From Alphaproteobacteria bacterium (GTDB lineage: Bacteria > Pseudomonadota > Alphaproteobacteria > Rhizobiales > Beijerinckiaceae), in the NCBI GenBank assembly GCA_016869595.1, contig VGDT01000022.1:1-46222 (forward strand): a stretch of 46,222 bases of DNA. Direction: 5' to 3'. The translations under genes and the position numbers were made by a program. Positions 35,339 to 45,469 of this stretch are shown piece after piece. A model generated the notes under the pieces. The model was not told where the DNA came from. It saw nothing but the letters and a program-made list of their open reading frames with translations, and did no database searches. Each line of letters starts with the position of its first letter. Position 1 is the first letter of the stretch.

Positions 35339-37144
35339 ATGGGGCCCCGCGGTCCTCGTTCGGAAACGGAGGCGCCGCTGTCCGACAATGCTACCCGCTA
35401 CGCAACGATTCGCAAGAATTCGGCCTCCTTTGCAGTTCCTCCAAACCTTGTGGACTATCACACCGCTTGCTCCGCGTTCAGTTGGGATCGAGCGCGCAAG
35501 GACTTGAGCGGTTTGCCGTCCGGCGGCCTCAACATCGCTTATGAAGCGGTCGATCGGCATGCGCGCGGGCCCCGCGCGAGGCGTGTGGCGCTGCGCTGCA
35601 TCGGCAAGGCGGGAGAGCGCCGCGATTACACGTATGGCGAACTGGCCGCGTTCACCAATCGCTTCGCCAATGTTTTGCAGTCAATGGGCGTGAAGGCGGG
35701 AGACAGCGTCTTTGTTCTGCTCGGGCGCGTCCCGGAGCTTTACGTCGCGATGCTGGGCGCGTTGAAAGCGAAGTGCGTCGTTTCGCCGCTTTTTTCGGCT
35801 TTTGGGCCCGAGCCGATCGCGACCCGCATGGAGATCGGCGAAGCGCGCGTGCTAATCACGACTGAAGCGCTCTATCGGCGCAAGGTTGAAGCGCTGCGGG
35901 GACGCTTGCCCAAGCTCGACTGCGTTATACTCGTCGACGCCGACGAGTATGGCGAGAGAACGCGCTCCTGGCGCAAGCTGACGCGAGCGGCGTCGGACGC
36001 TTTTGAGACGCCAGCCACCCATCCGCAAGAGGCGGCGCTGCTGCATTTCACCAGTGGCACGACCGGGCGCCCCAAGGGCGTGATCCATGTGCATGAGGCC
36101 GTGGTGACGCATTACGCGACCGGACTCTACGCGCTCGATCTGCATGACAATGATCGCTTCTGGTGCACGGCGGACCCCGGCTGGGTGACCGGCACGAGCT
36201 ATGGCGTCATCGCGCCGCTTACGCATGGCGTGACCAATATTGTCGTCGAGGCGGAATTCGACGCGCCCACGTGGTACGGCCTGCTCGCGCAGGAAAAAAT
36301 CAGCGTCTGGTACACCGCGCCGACGGCCATCCGCATAATGATGAAGCTCGGCGCGTCTGCCGTGAAAAACTATGATCTATCCGCGCTGCGTTTCGCCGCC
36401 AGCGTCGGCGAGCCCTTGAATGCGGAGGCGGTGGTCTGGGGAATGGAGGCGTTTGGCCTGCCCTTCCACGACAATTGGTGGCAAACCGAGGCGGGCGGCA
36501 TCATGATTGCCAATTTCGCATCCATGGACGTCAAGCCAGGTTCGATGGGCCGGCCATTGCCGGGAATCGAAGCTAGCATTGTCAGGAGGAAAGCCGACGG
36601 CGGCGTCGAAACCGTCGCCGCGGGCGAAGAAGGTGAACTCGCACTAAAAACTGGCTGGCCGTCGATGATGCGCGGCTACCTTCATGAGGAAGCGCGCAAG
36701 AAATGCTTCGCCGACGGATGGTATCTCACCGGCGATCTCGCACGTTGCGACGAAGACGGCTACTTCTGGTTTGTGGGGCGCGCCGACGACGTGATCAAGT
36801 CCTCGGGCCATCTCATCGGCCCCTTCGAAGTCGAAAGCGCACTGATGGAGCATCCCGCCGTGGCCGAGGCCGCGGTGATCGGCAAGCCGGACCCCATCGC
36901 GGGTGAGATCGTCAAGGCGTTTGTCGCCTTGAAGCTTGGGTTTGAAGCGGACGAAGCCATACGCAAGGAACTGCTTGGGCACGCGCGCAAGCGGCTCGGC
37001 GCCGCCGTAGCGCCGAAGGAAATCGAGTTTCGCGCCAATCTGCCGAAGACGCGCAGCGGCAAGATCATGCGGCGCTTGCTCAAGGCGCGCGAGCTCGGCC
37101 TGCCGGAAGGCGATCTTTCGACGCTGGAGAGCGACGAGCGATGA
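35339..37144 (+). CDS. AMP-forming acyl-CoA ligase (acetyl-CoA synthetase-like)
   Basis: An adenylate-forming ligase of about 600 residues. It shows the P-loop motif [69 protein letters not shown] and [20 protein letters not shown], and the C-terminal catalytic Lys in [11 protein letters not shown]. These are closest to acetyl- or propionyl-CoA synthetases. The start is uncertain: ATG 35339 has no ribosome site, whereas a CTG at 35381 has GGAGG at six bases. Family sequence is clear from about 35430. Its stop overlaps the E1 alpha start (ATGA), so it is the first gene of the five-gene operon to 40548. It activates acetate or another acid for the operon, or feeds the ACP; which one is unknown. 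Confidence 0.92.
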   Translation: MGPRGPRSETEAPLSDNATRYATIRKNSASFAVPPNLVDYHTACSAFSWDRARKDLSGLPSGGLNIAYEAVDRHARGPRARRVALRCIGKAGERRDYTYGELAAFTNRFANVLQSMGVKAGDSVFVLLGRVPELYVAMLGALKAKCVVSPLFSAFGPEPIATRMEIGEARVLITTEALYRRKVEALRGRLPKLDCVILVDADEYGERTRSWRKLTRAASDAFETPATHPQEAALLHFTSGTTGRPKGVIHVHEAVVTHYATGLYALDLHDNDRFWCTADPGWVTGTSYGVIAPLTHGVTNIVVEAEFDAPTWYGLLAQEKISVWYTAPTAIRIMMKLGASAVKNYDLSALRFAASVGEPLNAEAVVWGMEAFGLPFHDNWWQTEAGGIMIANFASMDVKPGSMGRPLPGIEASIVRRKADGGVETVAAGEEGELALKTGWPSMMRGYLHEEARKKCFADGWYLTGDLARCDEDGYFWFVGRADDVIKSSGHLIGPFEVESALMEHPAVAEAAVIGKPDPIAGEIVKAFVALKLGFEADEAIRKELLGHARKRLGAAVAPKEIEFRANLPKTRSGKIMRRLLKARELGLPEGDLSTLESDER

Positions 37145-38127
37145 CCAAGAAAGTGCATCTCGATCACGCCCACTTGCTTCATCTCTTGAAAGCGATGATC
37201 CGTATCCGGCATTTCGAGGCAAAATGCGTCGAACTCTATCAGGCGCAAAAAATTCTTGGCTTTCTTCATCTCTACGACGGCGAGGAAGCGGTCTCAGTCG
37301 GCGTCATGGAAGCGCTGACGCCGGAAGACGCCATTCTCGCGACCTATCGCGAACATGGGCAGGCGCTGGCCCGCGGCGTCGATATGAGGTGCCTGATGGC
37401 GGAAATGATGGGCAAGCTCAACGGATGCTGCCGCGGGCGCGGCGGCTCCATGCATTTCTTCGATCGCGCGCGTCGCTTTTACGGCGGCAACGCGATTGTC
37501 GGCGGCGGTCTTCCATTGGCGCTCGGCGTCGCGCTCGCGGATAAAATGCAGGGGCGGCCCGCCGTCACCGCTTGCTTCTTCGGCGAAGGCGCAGTGGACG
37601 AAGGCGAGTTTCACGAGACGCTCAATCTCGCCAAGCTCTGGCGGCTTCCGATTCTCTTCATCTGCGAAAACAATCTCTATTCCATGGGCATGGCGGTCGA
37701 GCGCGCCGAGGCTGATGTCGATTTCGTGCACAAGGCGTCGAGCTACAAGGTCGCCGGCGAGAAAGTGGACGGCATGGACGTCGTCGCCGTCGAGAGCGCG
37801 GCGAGAAACGCCGTCGATAGAATTCGCAGCGAAAGCGATCCCTATTTCCTCGAATGCGCGACTTATCGCTTCCGCGCGCATTCCATGTTCGACGCGCAAC
37901 TCTACCGTTCGAAGGAAGAGGTCGAAGCCTGGCGCAAGAAGGGGCCGATCGAGCGTTTTCAGACTTGGCTGGAATCCAACAAATTGATCAAGCCAGACGA
38001 GCTTTCAGCGATCGAGAAGGAGGTCGACGCCGAGATCGCGGCGGCGGTCGCTTTCGCGGAAGCCGGCCCGCTCGAACCAGTCTCGGAACTCGAGCGCTTC
38101 GTTACGATGGAAGAGGTCCCCGCGTGA
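37141..38127 (+). CDS. pdhA: 2-oxoacid dehydrogenase E1 alpha (pyruvate dehydrogenase-like)
   Basis: The 328-residue protein carries the thiamine-diphosphate motif from [20 protein letters not shown] to ICENN, and [20 protein letters not shown] and [20 protein letters not shown] of the E1 alpha subunit. The substrate is pyruvate or acetoin by resemblance. It decarboxylates the oxoacid and, with E1 beta, loads the acetyl unit onto the E2 lipoyl group. Start ATG 37141 overlaps the ligase stop and its own stop overlaps the GTG of E1 beta, so expression is tightly coupled. No E3 (dihydrolipoamide dehydrogenase) gene is in the operon; it must be supplied from elsewhere. Confidence 0.95.
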   Translation: MTKKVHLDHAHLLHLLKAMIRIRHFEAKCVELYQAQKILGFLHLYDGEEAVSVGVMEALTPEDAILATYREHGQALARGVDMRCLMAEMMGKLNGCCRGRGGSMHFFDRARRFYGGNAIVGGGLPLALGVALADKMQGRPAVTACFFGEGAVDEGEFHETLNLAKLWRLPILFICENNLYSMGMAVERAEADVDFVHKASSYKVAGEKVDGMDVVAVESAARNAVDRIRSESDPYFLECATYRFRAHSMFDAQLYRSKEEVEAWRKKGPIERFQTWLESNKLIKPDELSAIEKEVDAEIAAAVAFAEAGPLEPVSELERFVTMEEVPA

Positions 38128-39130
38128 ACGCGCCGCAAGCAACTGTCGCTTCCACGCGCATGACCTATCGCGAGGCCTGCAAGCAGGCGCTTCGCGAGGC
38201 GCTACTCTCCGATCCACGCGTCTTTTTGATGCGGGAGGACATCGGCCGCTACGGCGGCTGCTATAGGGTGACGAAGGGGCTCTTGGAGGAGTTTGGTGAA
38301 GAACGCATTCGCGACACGCCGCTCTCCGAGAGCGCCTTCGTCGGCGCCGGCGTCGGCGCCGCCATGGCGGGATGCGGCCGATCGTCGAAATCATGACTGT
38401 GAACTTCAGCTTGTTGGCGCTCGATCAGATCCTCAACAATGCCGTCACTATTCCGCATATGTCGGGCGGCCAGTTCGCGATTCCCCTCGTCATTCGCATG
38501 GCCACTGGCGGCGGGCGACATGTCGCCGCGCAGCATTCGCGCAGCCTCGAGGGCTGGTATGCGCATATCCCTGGACTGCGCGTCCTGACGCCGGCCACGG
38601 TCGAGGATGCGCGCTTCATGTTGAAAGGCGCGCTCGCCGACCCCAATCCCGTGATCATTTTCGAACATGTCATGCTCTACAATATGGAGGGCGATTTTCC
38701 ATCGGACATGAAGGAGGTCGATATCGCGTGCGCAAAAGTGCGTCGCGCCGGACGAGACGTAAGCCTCATCACCTATGGAGACAGTCTGTTCAAGGCGCTG
38801 CAAGCGGCCGACGCGCTTTCGTCCGAAGGAATTGACGCCGAAGTCATTGACCTGCGAACGCTGAGGCCGCTCGATACGAAGACCTTTCTGGAATCGGTCG
38901 CGCGAACCCGGCGCTGCGTCATCATTGACGAAGGCTGGCGCAGCGGATCGATCTCCGCCGAAATTGGCATGCGCATCGCCGAAGAAGCGTTGTTTGAACT
39001 CGACGCGCCTCTGCGTCGGGTTTGCGCGCGCGAGACTCCGATACCCTATGCTGCGCATCTCGAAGACGCATGCCTGCCGCAGACGGAAACGATCATTACG
39101 ACGGCGCGCGAACTCGTCAAACCGTCATGA
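38124..39130 (+). pseudogene. pdhB: 2-oxoacid dehydrogenase E1 beta with a one-base deletion
   Basis: The GTG at 38124 (GTGA overlap with pdhA) begins E1 beta: [35 protein letters not shown], and [17 protein letters not shown]. At 38369-38371 (a GGG run before ATGCGG) the frame is lost: family sequence continues as [20 protein letters not shown] in the next frame to 39130. One extra base (GGC ATG CGG or similar) would restore a 335-residue protein of normal size. E1 beta forms the active site with E1 alpha. The rest is well conserved, including [14 protein letters not shown] and [12 protein letters not shown]-type segments, and both neighbours are tightly coupled, so a sequencing error is as likely as true inactivation. 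Confidence 0.88.
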
Positions 39131-40303
39131 GCGAATTCAAGATGCCCGCGCTCGGCGCCGACATGGAAGCGGGCACGCTTGTCGAGTGGCTCGTGAAGCC
39201 GGGCGATCGCGTCAAATCCGGCGACGTTATCGTCGTGGTGGAGACGCAAAAGGGCGCGATCGAGGTCGAGATTTTTCAGGATGGCGTCCTCTCGAACATT
39301 CTCGTTCCGGTAGGGGAGCGTGTCCCGGTCGGGACGGTTCTTGCGCAGATCGCTGGTGCACCGGGCGCCGCGCCGCCTCGCGCCGAAGCGGTCGCCGTTG
39401 CGGCGAAGCCGGCGGCGCCACCACTCGTAGAGGCGCCGCCGCCAAGACCCGCCGTCGCGCCGCCAGGCCAACGAATAAAGGTCACGCCCGCGGCGCGTCG
39501 CCGCGCCGCGGCGCTCAATCTCGGTCTCGCGACGATCCTGAAGGGAACCGGCGTCGAGGGATCGATCCGGCTCGCCGACGTCGAAGCCGCCGCGAGCGGT
39601 GCAAAACTTCCGCCGCCTCCGGCGAAAAGGGGCCTCGACCTTTCGGAAATGCGCAAGGCGATCGCCGCCGCGATGAGTCGGTCGAAGCGAGAAATTCCGC
39701 ACTATTATCTTACCGAAACCGTCGATCTTCAGGCTGCTTGGAGTTGGATCGAACGTTTCAACGCCGAAAAGCCGCCCATCGAACGCATCCTGCCCGCCGT
39801 GCTTTTCCTCAAGGCGGCGGCGCTAGCATTGCGCGAGCAACCGCAACTCAACGGCGCTTATGAGAATGGCGCATTTGCGCCGTCGTCGGACATTCATATC
39901 GGCTGGGCGGTTTCGTTGCGCAGCGGCGGGCTGATCGCGCCGGCGATTCTCGACGCGGACAAAAATATCGCTCGCCCAATTGATGGCGGCCATGCGCGAC
40001 CTCGTCGAACGCGCCAGGCGCGGGAATTTACGAAGCTCGGAACTCACGTCGCCCACGATCACCGTCACGAGCGTCGGTGATCGGGGCGCCGAGACCGTGA
40101 CGGGGATCATCTATCCGCCGCAAGTAGCCATCATCGGTTTCGGCCGTGTGGTTACGCGACCTTGGGCCGTCGAGGGACGGATTGAGAGCCGCTCGCTCGT
40201 GACCCTCAGCCTCGCCGCCGATCACAGGGTCACTGACGGCCATATCGGCGGACTGTATTTGGCGGCGATCGCACGCCTCTTGCAGGAGCCGGAGAAACTA
40301 TGA
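39127..40303 (+). pseudogene. pdhC: 2-oxoacid dehydrogenase E2 (dihydrolipoyl acyltransferase) with a one-base insertion
   Basis: From ATG 39127 (ATGA overlap with pdhB): a lipoyl domain with Lys42 in [15 protein letters not shown], an Ala/Pro-rich linker (residues about 85-115), an E3/E1-binding domain (VTPAARRRAAALNLGLATIL), then the catalytic domain (MRKAIAAAMSRSKREIPHYY). After ILDADKN at a five-A run (39961-39965) the frame is lost and resumes as [20 protein letters not shown], ending with the catalytic [17 protein letters not shown]. Removing one A restores DKISLAQLM and about 391 residues. It transfers the acyl group to CoA. As with pdhB, this may be decay or an assembly indel. Confidence 0.88.
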
Positions 40304-40548
40304 CGGACACCGAAATCAGAGCGCTCATTCTGGAGCTGATTCGCGATATCGCGCCGGAGGCCGATCCCGCAGTCGCTCGCGATCAGGACGACTTGCGCGA
40401 GGTATTCGATCTCGACTCGATGGACTTCGCCAATCTCATCGTGGCGATTCATGACCGCATAAAGATCGCCATTCCCGAGGTTGACTATAACAAGCTTTTC
40501 ACCTTGGGCGGCGCCACTGCTTATCTACGGGACGCGCTCAGCCAATAA
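40300..40548 (+). CDS. Acyl carrier protein
   Basis: The 82-residue acidic helical protein starts at ATG 40300, overlapping the E2 stop. The 4'-phosphopantetheine site is Ser40 in [18 protein letters not shown]. Helices I-IV of the ACP fold are evident ([15 protein letters not shown] at the start, [15 protein letters not shown] at the end). It is distinct from housekeeping AcpP, which has the DSLD motif. Its presence as the last gene of a 2-oxoacid dehydrogenase operon headed by an AMP-forming ligase suggests that an activated acyl group is handed to this carrier, but no ketosynthase or transferase is nearby. The product is unknown. Confidence 0.93.
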   Translation: MTDTEIRALILELIRDIAPEADPAVARDQDDLREVFDLDSMDFANLIVAIHDRIKIAIPEVDYNKLFTLGGATAYLRDALSQ

Positions 40549-40650
40549 AATGCGAGCAATGCATAGTCCGTTGTTACGACGAGACCGCGTGGCTCAATAA
40601 CGTGAAGCCGGTGCGGTTTGACCGGTCGCGGAACTGCCAGAAGTCCCGCT

Positions 40651-40767
40651 GGCGGCGCGCATGCCGCACTGCTGCTCGACCAGGCCGGCTGGCACATGAC
40701 CGACAAGCTCGCAGTTCCGGCCAATATCACCATCCCGCCTCTGCCGGCCAAATGCCCGGAACTCAAT
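40651..40767 (+). mobile_element. Remnant of an IS630-family transposase
   Basis: A short plus-strand stretch reads GGAHAALLLDQAGWHMTDKL and then PANITIPPLPAKCPELN. This is the second-Asp region of IS630-type (COG3335) DDE transposases, usually LVLDxAGWH and LPPYSPELNP. The parts before and after are missing. It lies between the ACP gene and the P-type ATPase gene, marking an old insertion and deletion. The same family appears at 46106-46222. Confidence 0.8.
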
Positions 40768-40797
40768 TCGGATCTAAGGTCGACAAGTCGAGTCGAT

Positions 40798-43518
40798 TCA
40801 TGCGGTGAACCGTCGCCGAACGGAACGCAGAGCGACTTGTCCCGCTTTGCGCACTTCCTCGAAGAGCAACACTTGCGCCGCGACGCCGACGGCGACGCCC
40901 CAATCGATCGCGCTCAAGTCGGTTGTCTTGAAGACTTCCTGCGCCGGCGGCCAATGCACCGCGACTGCCTGGAGCGCCAACACGGCGGCCAACGAAAGCC
41001 ACAGCAGTTCGTTATCAAAGAGGTGGGCGTCGAAGGTCGTGCCGTTCTCATTGCGAGCATTGAACAAATTGAAGAATTGGAAAAGCACAAAGGTTGTAAA
41101 GGCCATCGTGAGCGCGCGTTGCTCGCCGCCAGTGCTTACGCCAACAAATAGTACGGCGAGCGTGCCCACCATCATGGTGATCCCGAAGGCAAGGATTTGC
41201 GTCACGCGCGCGCCCGTAAGTATGGCTTCGGTCCGGCTCCGCGGCTTCTCGAGCATGATGCCGGGCCGCGCCGCGTCAAGCGCGAGAGAAACGGCAGGCG
41301 GGCCATCCATGATGATTGCAATCCACAAGATCTGAATAGGCGTGAACGGCTCTGGTAGACCCGCGAGCGGCGCGAAGAAAACCGTGAGGATCGCGGCCAC
41401 CGTGGTGGAAAGTTGAAAGCGAACAAATTTCACGATGTTGTCATAGAGCACGCGTCCCTGCCGAACGGCCCTCACGATCGTCTCGAAGTTATCATCCGTG
41501 AGCACCATGGTCGCGGCCTCTTTAGCGACAGCCGCGCCGCCGCGTCCCATGGCGACGCCGATATCGGCTTGTTTCAAGGCTGGCGCGTCGTTGACGCCGT
41601 CGCCTGTCATCGCAACGACATGGCCCTTCACCTGCAACGCGCGCACGATTTTTACCTTGTGCGCCGGCGTGACGCGGGCGAACACTACGATATCATCAAT
41701 GATGGATGACAGTTCAAGCGAGTCCAGCCGATCGAGGACGGACCCATCGACTGACGCCCCTTCCAAACCAAGCTCTCTGGCGATTGCCGTCGCCGTGACT
41801 TGATGGTCTCCGGTGATCATCTTCACTGCGACGCCAGCTCGCCGACACTGGGCGATGGCCTCCTTTGCCTCGGGGCGCGGCGGGTCCATAAGACCAACCA
41901 AGCCGACGAATGTTAGCTGATCGACCCAAGCGGCCAAGTCTCCAGAGGAATCGAATTTGTTAGTTGGGATGCTTCGCATCGCGACCAGTAGGCCGCGCAG
42001 CCCACGTTCGGCGAGCAAGAGGTACTCGGCATCGATCAATTGCCGAACGCTGTCGCGCAACGACTGTTTCCCGTCTGCTGCAATCCAATCGACGCAGCGG
42101 TCGACCAAGAGCTCGGGAGCGCCTTTGACGAACAACTGGATCTGATCGCCGTCCGAATGAAAGGTGGCCATGAATTTGTGCGTCGTATCGAACGGGATTT
42201 CGGCAAGCCGCGGGAGCCTTCGGACGACGTCGGCTTGCGACACTCCGCCCTTTGCCGCCAAGACCAGCAGGGCGGCTTCCGTCGGGTCGCCCACGAACGC
42301 TCCATCGTCAACATAACTATCGTTACACGCGACGAGCGGAGTTAGAAACGGGGTTAGGTCGGCCAAAATCGGTCGTGATTCCTCACGCCGAATCCCGCCT
42401 TCCGTTTGATAGCCCTCGCCGGAGGCCTCGTATAAATCTCCTTGGAAAAAGAAAGCCCTAGCCGTCATTTGATTAAGTGTGAGGGTTCCGGTCTTGTCGG
42501 AGCAGATAACCGTCGTGCAGCCTAAGGTTTCGACGCTGGCCAGGCGTCTTACAATCGCGCGCTGGCGCGCCATCTGACGCATCCCGAGCGCAAGAGTCAC
42601 GGTGACCACCACCGGCAAGCCCTCGGGGACGGCGGCAACGGCAAGCGCGATTGCGTCCATCAAGACGTGGGCGAGGTCGCTGCCCCGCAACACTTCCAGA
42701 AAGGACAGCAAACCGACAAGGGTCAACGCGATCGCGCCGAGACGCTTTCCGAGGTGGTTGAGTTCAATTTGCAAGGGAGTCGGCGGCTCTTCGGCGACCG
42801 ACAATTCGGAGGACAGCAGGCCCATCTCGGTCTGCGCGCCAATGGCGGTCACAATCAACTCGGCGCGCCCACGCGTGACCATCGTATTCATGTAGGCCAT
42901 GTTCGACCGATCGCCCAAGGGAGTGTCCGCAGAACCGACAGCCGCGACTTGCTTACCGACCGGCTGTGACTCGCCGGTAAGCGTCGATTCGTCGATCTCC
43001 AGCCCGGCTGCGACCCACAACCTGCCGTCCACGGGAACGCGATCGCCAGCTTCGAGCAACACGACATCGCCCAGCACGAGATCGTCGGCGCTTATTTCGC
43101 ATGTGGCGCTTTTCCTTCTCACGCGCGCTCTTGGCGGTAGCATTTTCTTGAGAGCCGCGAGACTCCGTTCAGCGCGGTACTCTTGGAAAAATCCAACGAA
43201 AGCGTTGATGAAGACAACAGTGAGAATAACGGCCGCGTCCTTGAGGTTGCCGATCGTAGCGGCAATGAGAGCGGCGCCGAACAAGATCGCGATCAAAATA
43301 CTCTTGAACTGCGTGTAGAACACGAGCAAGGCCGAGCGCGCCGGCTGCTCAGGTAGCCGGTTCATTCCGTGCAGCTGACGACGCTGCTCAACCTCCTCCA
43401 ACCCGAGACCAGCTTCGGGCTGGACCTGAAGGCGCTCCGCCGTCTCATCAGGCGACAACATATGCGCCGGCGGAATCGCGCTCGGAAGAGCCGTAGAATT
43501 TCGCATTTTGTTTGTCAT
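40798..43518 (-). CDS. P-type cation-transporting ATPase (P2A-like)
   Basis: A 906-residue P2-type ATPase: actuator STLTGESQPVGK, M4 AAVPEGLPVVVTVTLALGMR, phosphorylation site CSDKTGTLTLN (Asp341), ATP site FDTTHKFMATFHSDGDQIQL and KGAPE, hinge MTGDGVNDAPALKQADIGVA. M6 has AIIMDGPPAVSLALD, as in Ca2+ or cation pumps of this group. It has about ten helices and no adaptor extension, unlike the pump at 18434. ATG 43518 (MTNKMRN) is chosen because PAHMLSPDETAERLQ, the usual N-terminal cap, follows; no clear ribosome site precedes it and ATG 43506 is an alternative. Probably exports Ca2+ or a similar divalent cation; the ion is not fixed by sequence. Confidence 0.93.
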   Translation of the reverse strand: MTNKMRNSTALPSAIPPAHMLSPDETAERLQVQPEAGLGLEEVEQRRQLHGMNRLPEQPARSALLVFYTQFKSILIAILFGAALIAATIGNLKDAAVILTVVFINAFVGFFQEYRAERSLAALKKMLPPRARVRRKSATCEISADDLVLGDVVLLEAGDRVPVDGRLWVAAGLEIDESTLTGESQPVGKQVAAVGSADTPLGDRSNMAYMNTMVTRGRAELIVTAIGAQTEMGLLSSELSVAEEPPTPLQIELNHLGKRLGAIALTLVGLLSFLEVLRGSDLAHVLMDAIALAVAAVPEGLPVVVTVTLALGMRQMARQRAIVRRLASVETLGCTTVICSDKTGTLTLNQMTARAFFFQGDLYEASGEGYQTEGGIRREESRPILADLTPFLTPLVACNDSYVDDGAFVGDPTEAALLVLAAKGGVSQADVVRRLPRLAEIPFDTTHKFMATFHSDGDQIQLFVKGAPELLVDRCVDWIAADGKQSLRDSVRQLIDAEYLLLAERGLRGLLVAMRSIPTNKFDSSGDLAAWVDQLTFVGLVGLMDPPRPEAKEAIAQCRRAGVAVKMITGDHQVTATAIARELGLEGASVDGSVLDRLDSLELSSIIDDIVVFARVTPAHKVKIVRALQVKGHVVAMTGDGVNDAPALKQADIGVAMGRGGAAVAKEAATMVLTDDNFETIVRAVRQGRVLYDNIVKFVRFQLSTTVAAILTVFFAPLAGLPEPFTPIQILWIAIIMDGPPAVSLALDAARPGIMLEKPRSRTEAILTGARVTQILAFGITMMVGTLAVLFVGVSTGGEQRALTMAFTTFVLFQFFNLFNARNENGTTFDAHLFDNELLWLSLAAVLALQAVAVHWPPAQEVFKTTDLSAIDWGVAVGVAAQVLLFEEVRKAGQVALRSVRRRFTA

Positions 43519-43716
43519 CTTGATTTGCGGCTGCGCGCACGACTTCACCGCCGACAACAAGTGCGCCGGAGTTTATTTCGGTGCGCTCCAGCCCGCCATT
43601 TGGCATGACGTAACGGTGCCTTCCTCCAGCCTGCTGGAGCAACTGCGAGGCAGGTTAGATTGAATGCCCCGGGGCAAATCATCGCATGCCGATCTCGTTA
43701 TTTCTGGGGCCGAATA

Positions 43717-44355
43717 TCAATGTGGCGCGTGCTTTTCATGGCCGTGTTTTCTCGCCCAGCGCAGCAACCATCGTTCTCGGCCGTATTCGCTCATCTGCGC
43801 CAAATTCTTAGCGTGGTGTATGGGAAAATGGCGCGGGCATTTCTCCAGCCCGGTGTAAAGACAAAATTCGACGACCGTATTTGGATTGAATTTTCCAGCT
43901 TCGTCGAACCAATTAAACGTGTATCCGAAAGGTGTGGCGATCCTTCTCATCCCGATCCACCGTCGCCGAACCGGCCCCGAGATTTGCGCTGAATAGTTTT
44001 TCACGTAAAACTCGCCGCTTTCAGCAGGAAAAGTTATGGCTTGGCGCCACCCCCCTGGCCCAGCCGCGGCGGCAAACATCAGCTTTATTTCCTGACCGTA
44101 TATTTTGCATATTTCGATATAGCTTGCTTTCGCTCCACGTTGAAAAAACATCACTCTAACGTTTGTGCCCGGCAATACATCGAATTCCTGTCTTTCCGCC
44201 GGCGCATCTTGACAAACTTTGGCTTTTGTCGAGGCTGCCCCGCAAACGATAAACAATGATGCGAGAAGAGCGGTTGCCAGACGAAAAATCCGCAGTCTCC
44301 CGAAAGATAGCGACGAAACGATTTTAGAGGTCCAGGGGAAAACGTTCCCGCGCAT
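43717..44355 (-). CDS. Exported protein of unknown function
   Basis: From ATG 44355 (GAGG about ten bases upstream) the 212-residue product has a long N-terminal region with an export helix (LATALLASLFIVCGAAST), then a Cys-containing mature domain: VLPGTNVRVMFFQRGAKASY, CKIYGQEIKLMFAAAAGPGG and FNPNTVVEFCLYTGLEKCPR. The tail is basic and His-rich (WARKHGHEKHAPH). No family is recognised. A TTG 54 bases upstream extends the frame but has no better support. It follows the P-type ATPase with 200 bases between, on the same strand but upstream of it; a common promoter is not evident. Confidence 0.6.
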   Translation of the reverse strand: MRGNVFPWTSKIVSSLSFGRLRIFRLATALLASLFIVCGAASTKAKVCQDAPAERQEFDVLPGTNVRVMFFQRGAKASYIEICKIYGQEIKLMFAAAAGPGGWRQAITFPAESGEFYVKNYSAQISGPVRRRWIGMRRIATPFGYTFNWFDEAGKFNPNTVVEFCLYTGLEKCPRHFPIHHAKNLAQMSEYGRERWLLRWARKHGHEKHAPH

Positions 44356-44580
44356 GTTCACATCGCCTCGCTGTCGTGGCGCTCCGAACGGACGGCGCCC
44401 GATATTCAATCCCTATCCACGTCGGTCCCTCGTCAAGATACGAGTATCCCGTCAACCGGCCGCTGTTGCGTAAAACCCCTATATAGCCCATTATGAGCTA
44501 GTTGTGAGCCGCCGTTCGCGTCGCGGCGTCGGCGCAAGGGCGGTCGCGTAAGCTGAACCAGCCGCTCAAGGGAGGTTTAC

Positions 44581-44805
44581 ATGGAAAGACGCGAATTCCT
44601 TACAGCTCTTTTCGCAGGTCTGGGGGCGTCGCTTGCTGCCTCGGGCGCGCAGGCCTTCGCGCCTACCGCGGTTCCATTGGCGCGACAGGCGGGCGTCGCC
44701 TCGGACGAGGATTTGAATGGGGCGAAGATCGAGAAGGCGTTCGGCCGCGGATATTGGCGCCATCGCAAGCGCCGGACTCAGCGCTACGGTCGTGAGCACT
44801 ACTGA
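44581..44805 (+). CDS. Small protein with a twin-arginine-like signal
   Basis: ATG 44581 follows AAGGGAGGTTTAC, a strong ribosome site. The 74-residue product starts MERREFLTALFAGLGASLAA and SGAQA, with an RR-x-F-L pattern like a Tat signal. The mature part is about 50 residues and strongly basic near its end: RGYWRHRKRRTQRYGREHY. A cofactor-binding site is not evident, which is odd for a Tat substrate; Sec export is possible. No family is recognised. Confidence 0.65.
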   Translation: MERREFLTALFAGLGASLAASGAQAFAPTAVPLARQAGVASDEDLNGAKIEKAFGRGYWRHRKRRTQRYGREHY

Positions 44806-45120
44806 TATCTGCCCCGCCTATCCTTGCGATCGCTTCCCTTATAATGTTCTCGGGCGCGCGCCGAGTCGGGCGCCCGACAACTAACGAAATGCTCGCGACG
44901 TTATTCCTTGTCGCCGGGACTTCGGCGCGTTTTTCCCTTCTGCTCGGTCCGAGAACCAAGGATCGGGAATTCGTCTAAAGCACATATGCAGCCGTATTGC
45001 CGCTTGAGGTTTCTTACGACCACGAGTTCAATCGTCTTCCATTACGTCTGCATGCTCAACGTCTCCGGCGCCAAACCGCAAGATACTATCGAGATCGGTT
45101 TCGGTCGCAGGCCGCTGTAG
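44806..45120. other. Intergenic region before the decayed tract
   Basis: About 315 bases with no convincing gene. It ends at a stop (TAG, 45118) directly before the TetR-like fragment, so the missing regulator N-terminus is not here in another obvious frame. Confidence 0.4.
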
Positions 45121-45468
45121 CAGTCCGGCGTTGTCACGCTGCCCCTAACTGCGCGAATCCAGGGCGCGCATCCGAAGATCGCCATGGCGACGTTGATGCG
45201 CGCGCTTGCGACCGACGTTGCGGCGGAAGCGCCTGCGGGGCGCGCCTCTTTCCGCGCTATCGTGCGCGACGTTCTTGCGCTCGGCCAGAAGCAGGGCGCG
45301 GTTCGCTCCGATCAGGATGCGACGCCGCTCGCTTTCATCGTGATCGGCCTGTTCATAACCACCGTTCTCTATGCGCTCAAAATCGGCAAGCCGGTCACCG
45401 CGCATCAAATCGATTGGCTGTTGCAGCTGGTTTTCGAAGGCATTGGTGCAAGGAGCGCGCTCAAATGA
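45121..45468 (+). pseudogene. C-terminal fragment of a TetR-like regulator
   Basis: From 45121 to 45468 one frame reads AHPKIAMATLMRALATDVAA, then FRAIVRDVLALGQKQGAVRS and VIGLFITTVLYALKIGKPVT. The helical pattern matches the ligand-binding half of TetR-family regulators. The DNA-binding N-terminus is missing, and a stop precedes the frame. An ATG at 45184 could start a short protein but has no ribosome site. It appears as a broken gene. Confidence 0.5.
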
Positions 45469-45469
45469 A

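Noticed and set aside
43448-43606. Minus-strand frame MPNGGLERTEINSGALVVGG... upstream of and overlapping the second P-type ATPase start
   Set aside because: It has a natural-looking composition and GGAGGAAGG upstream, but the spacing is too long and it overlaps the ATPase N-terminal region that fits the family. No family is recognised.
43624-43639. CTCCAGCCTGCTGGAG hairpin
   Set aside because: A good stem but without a T-run or a clear position relative to a gene end; probably not a terminator.
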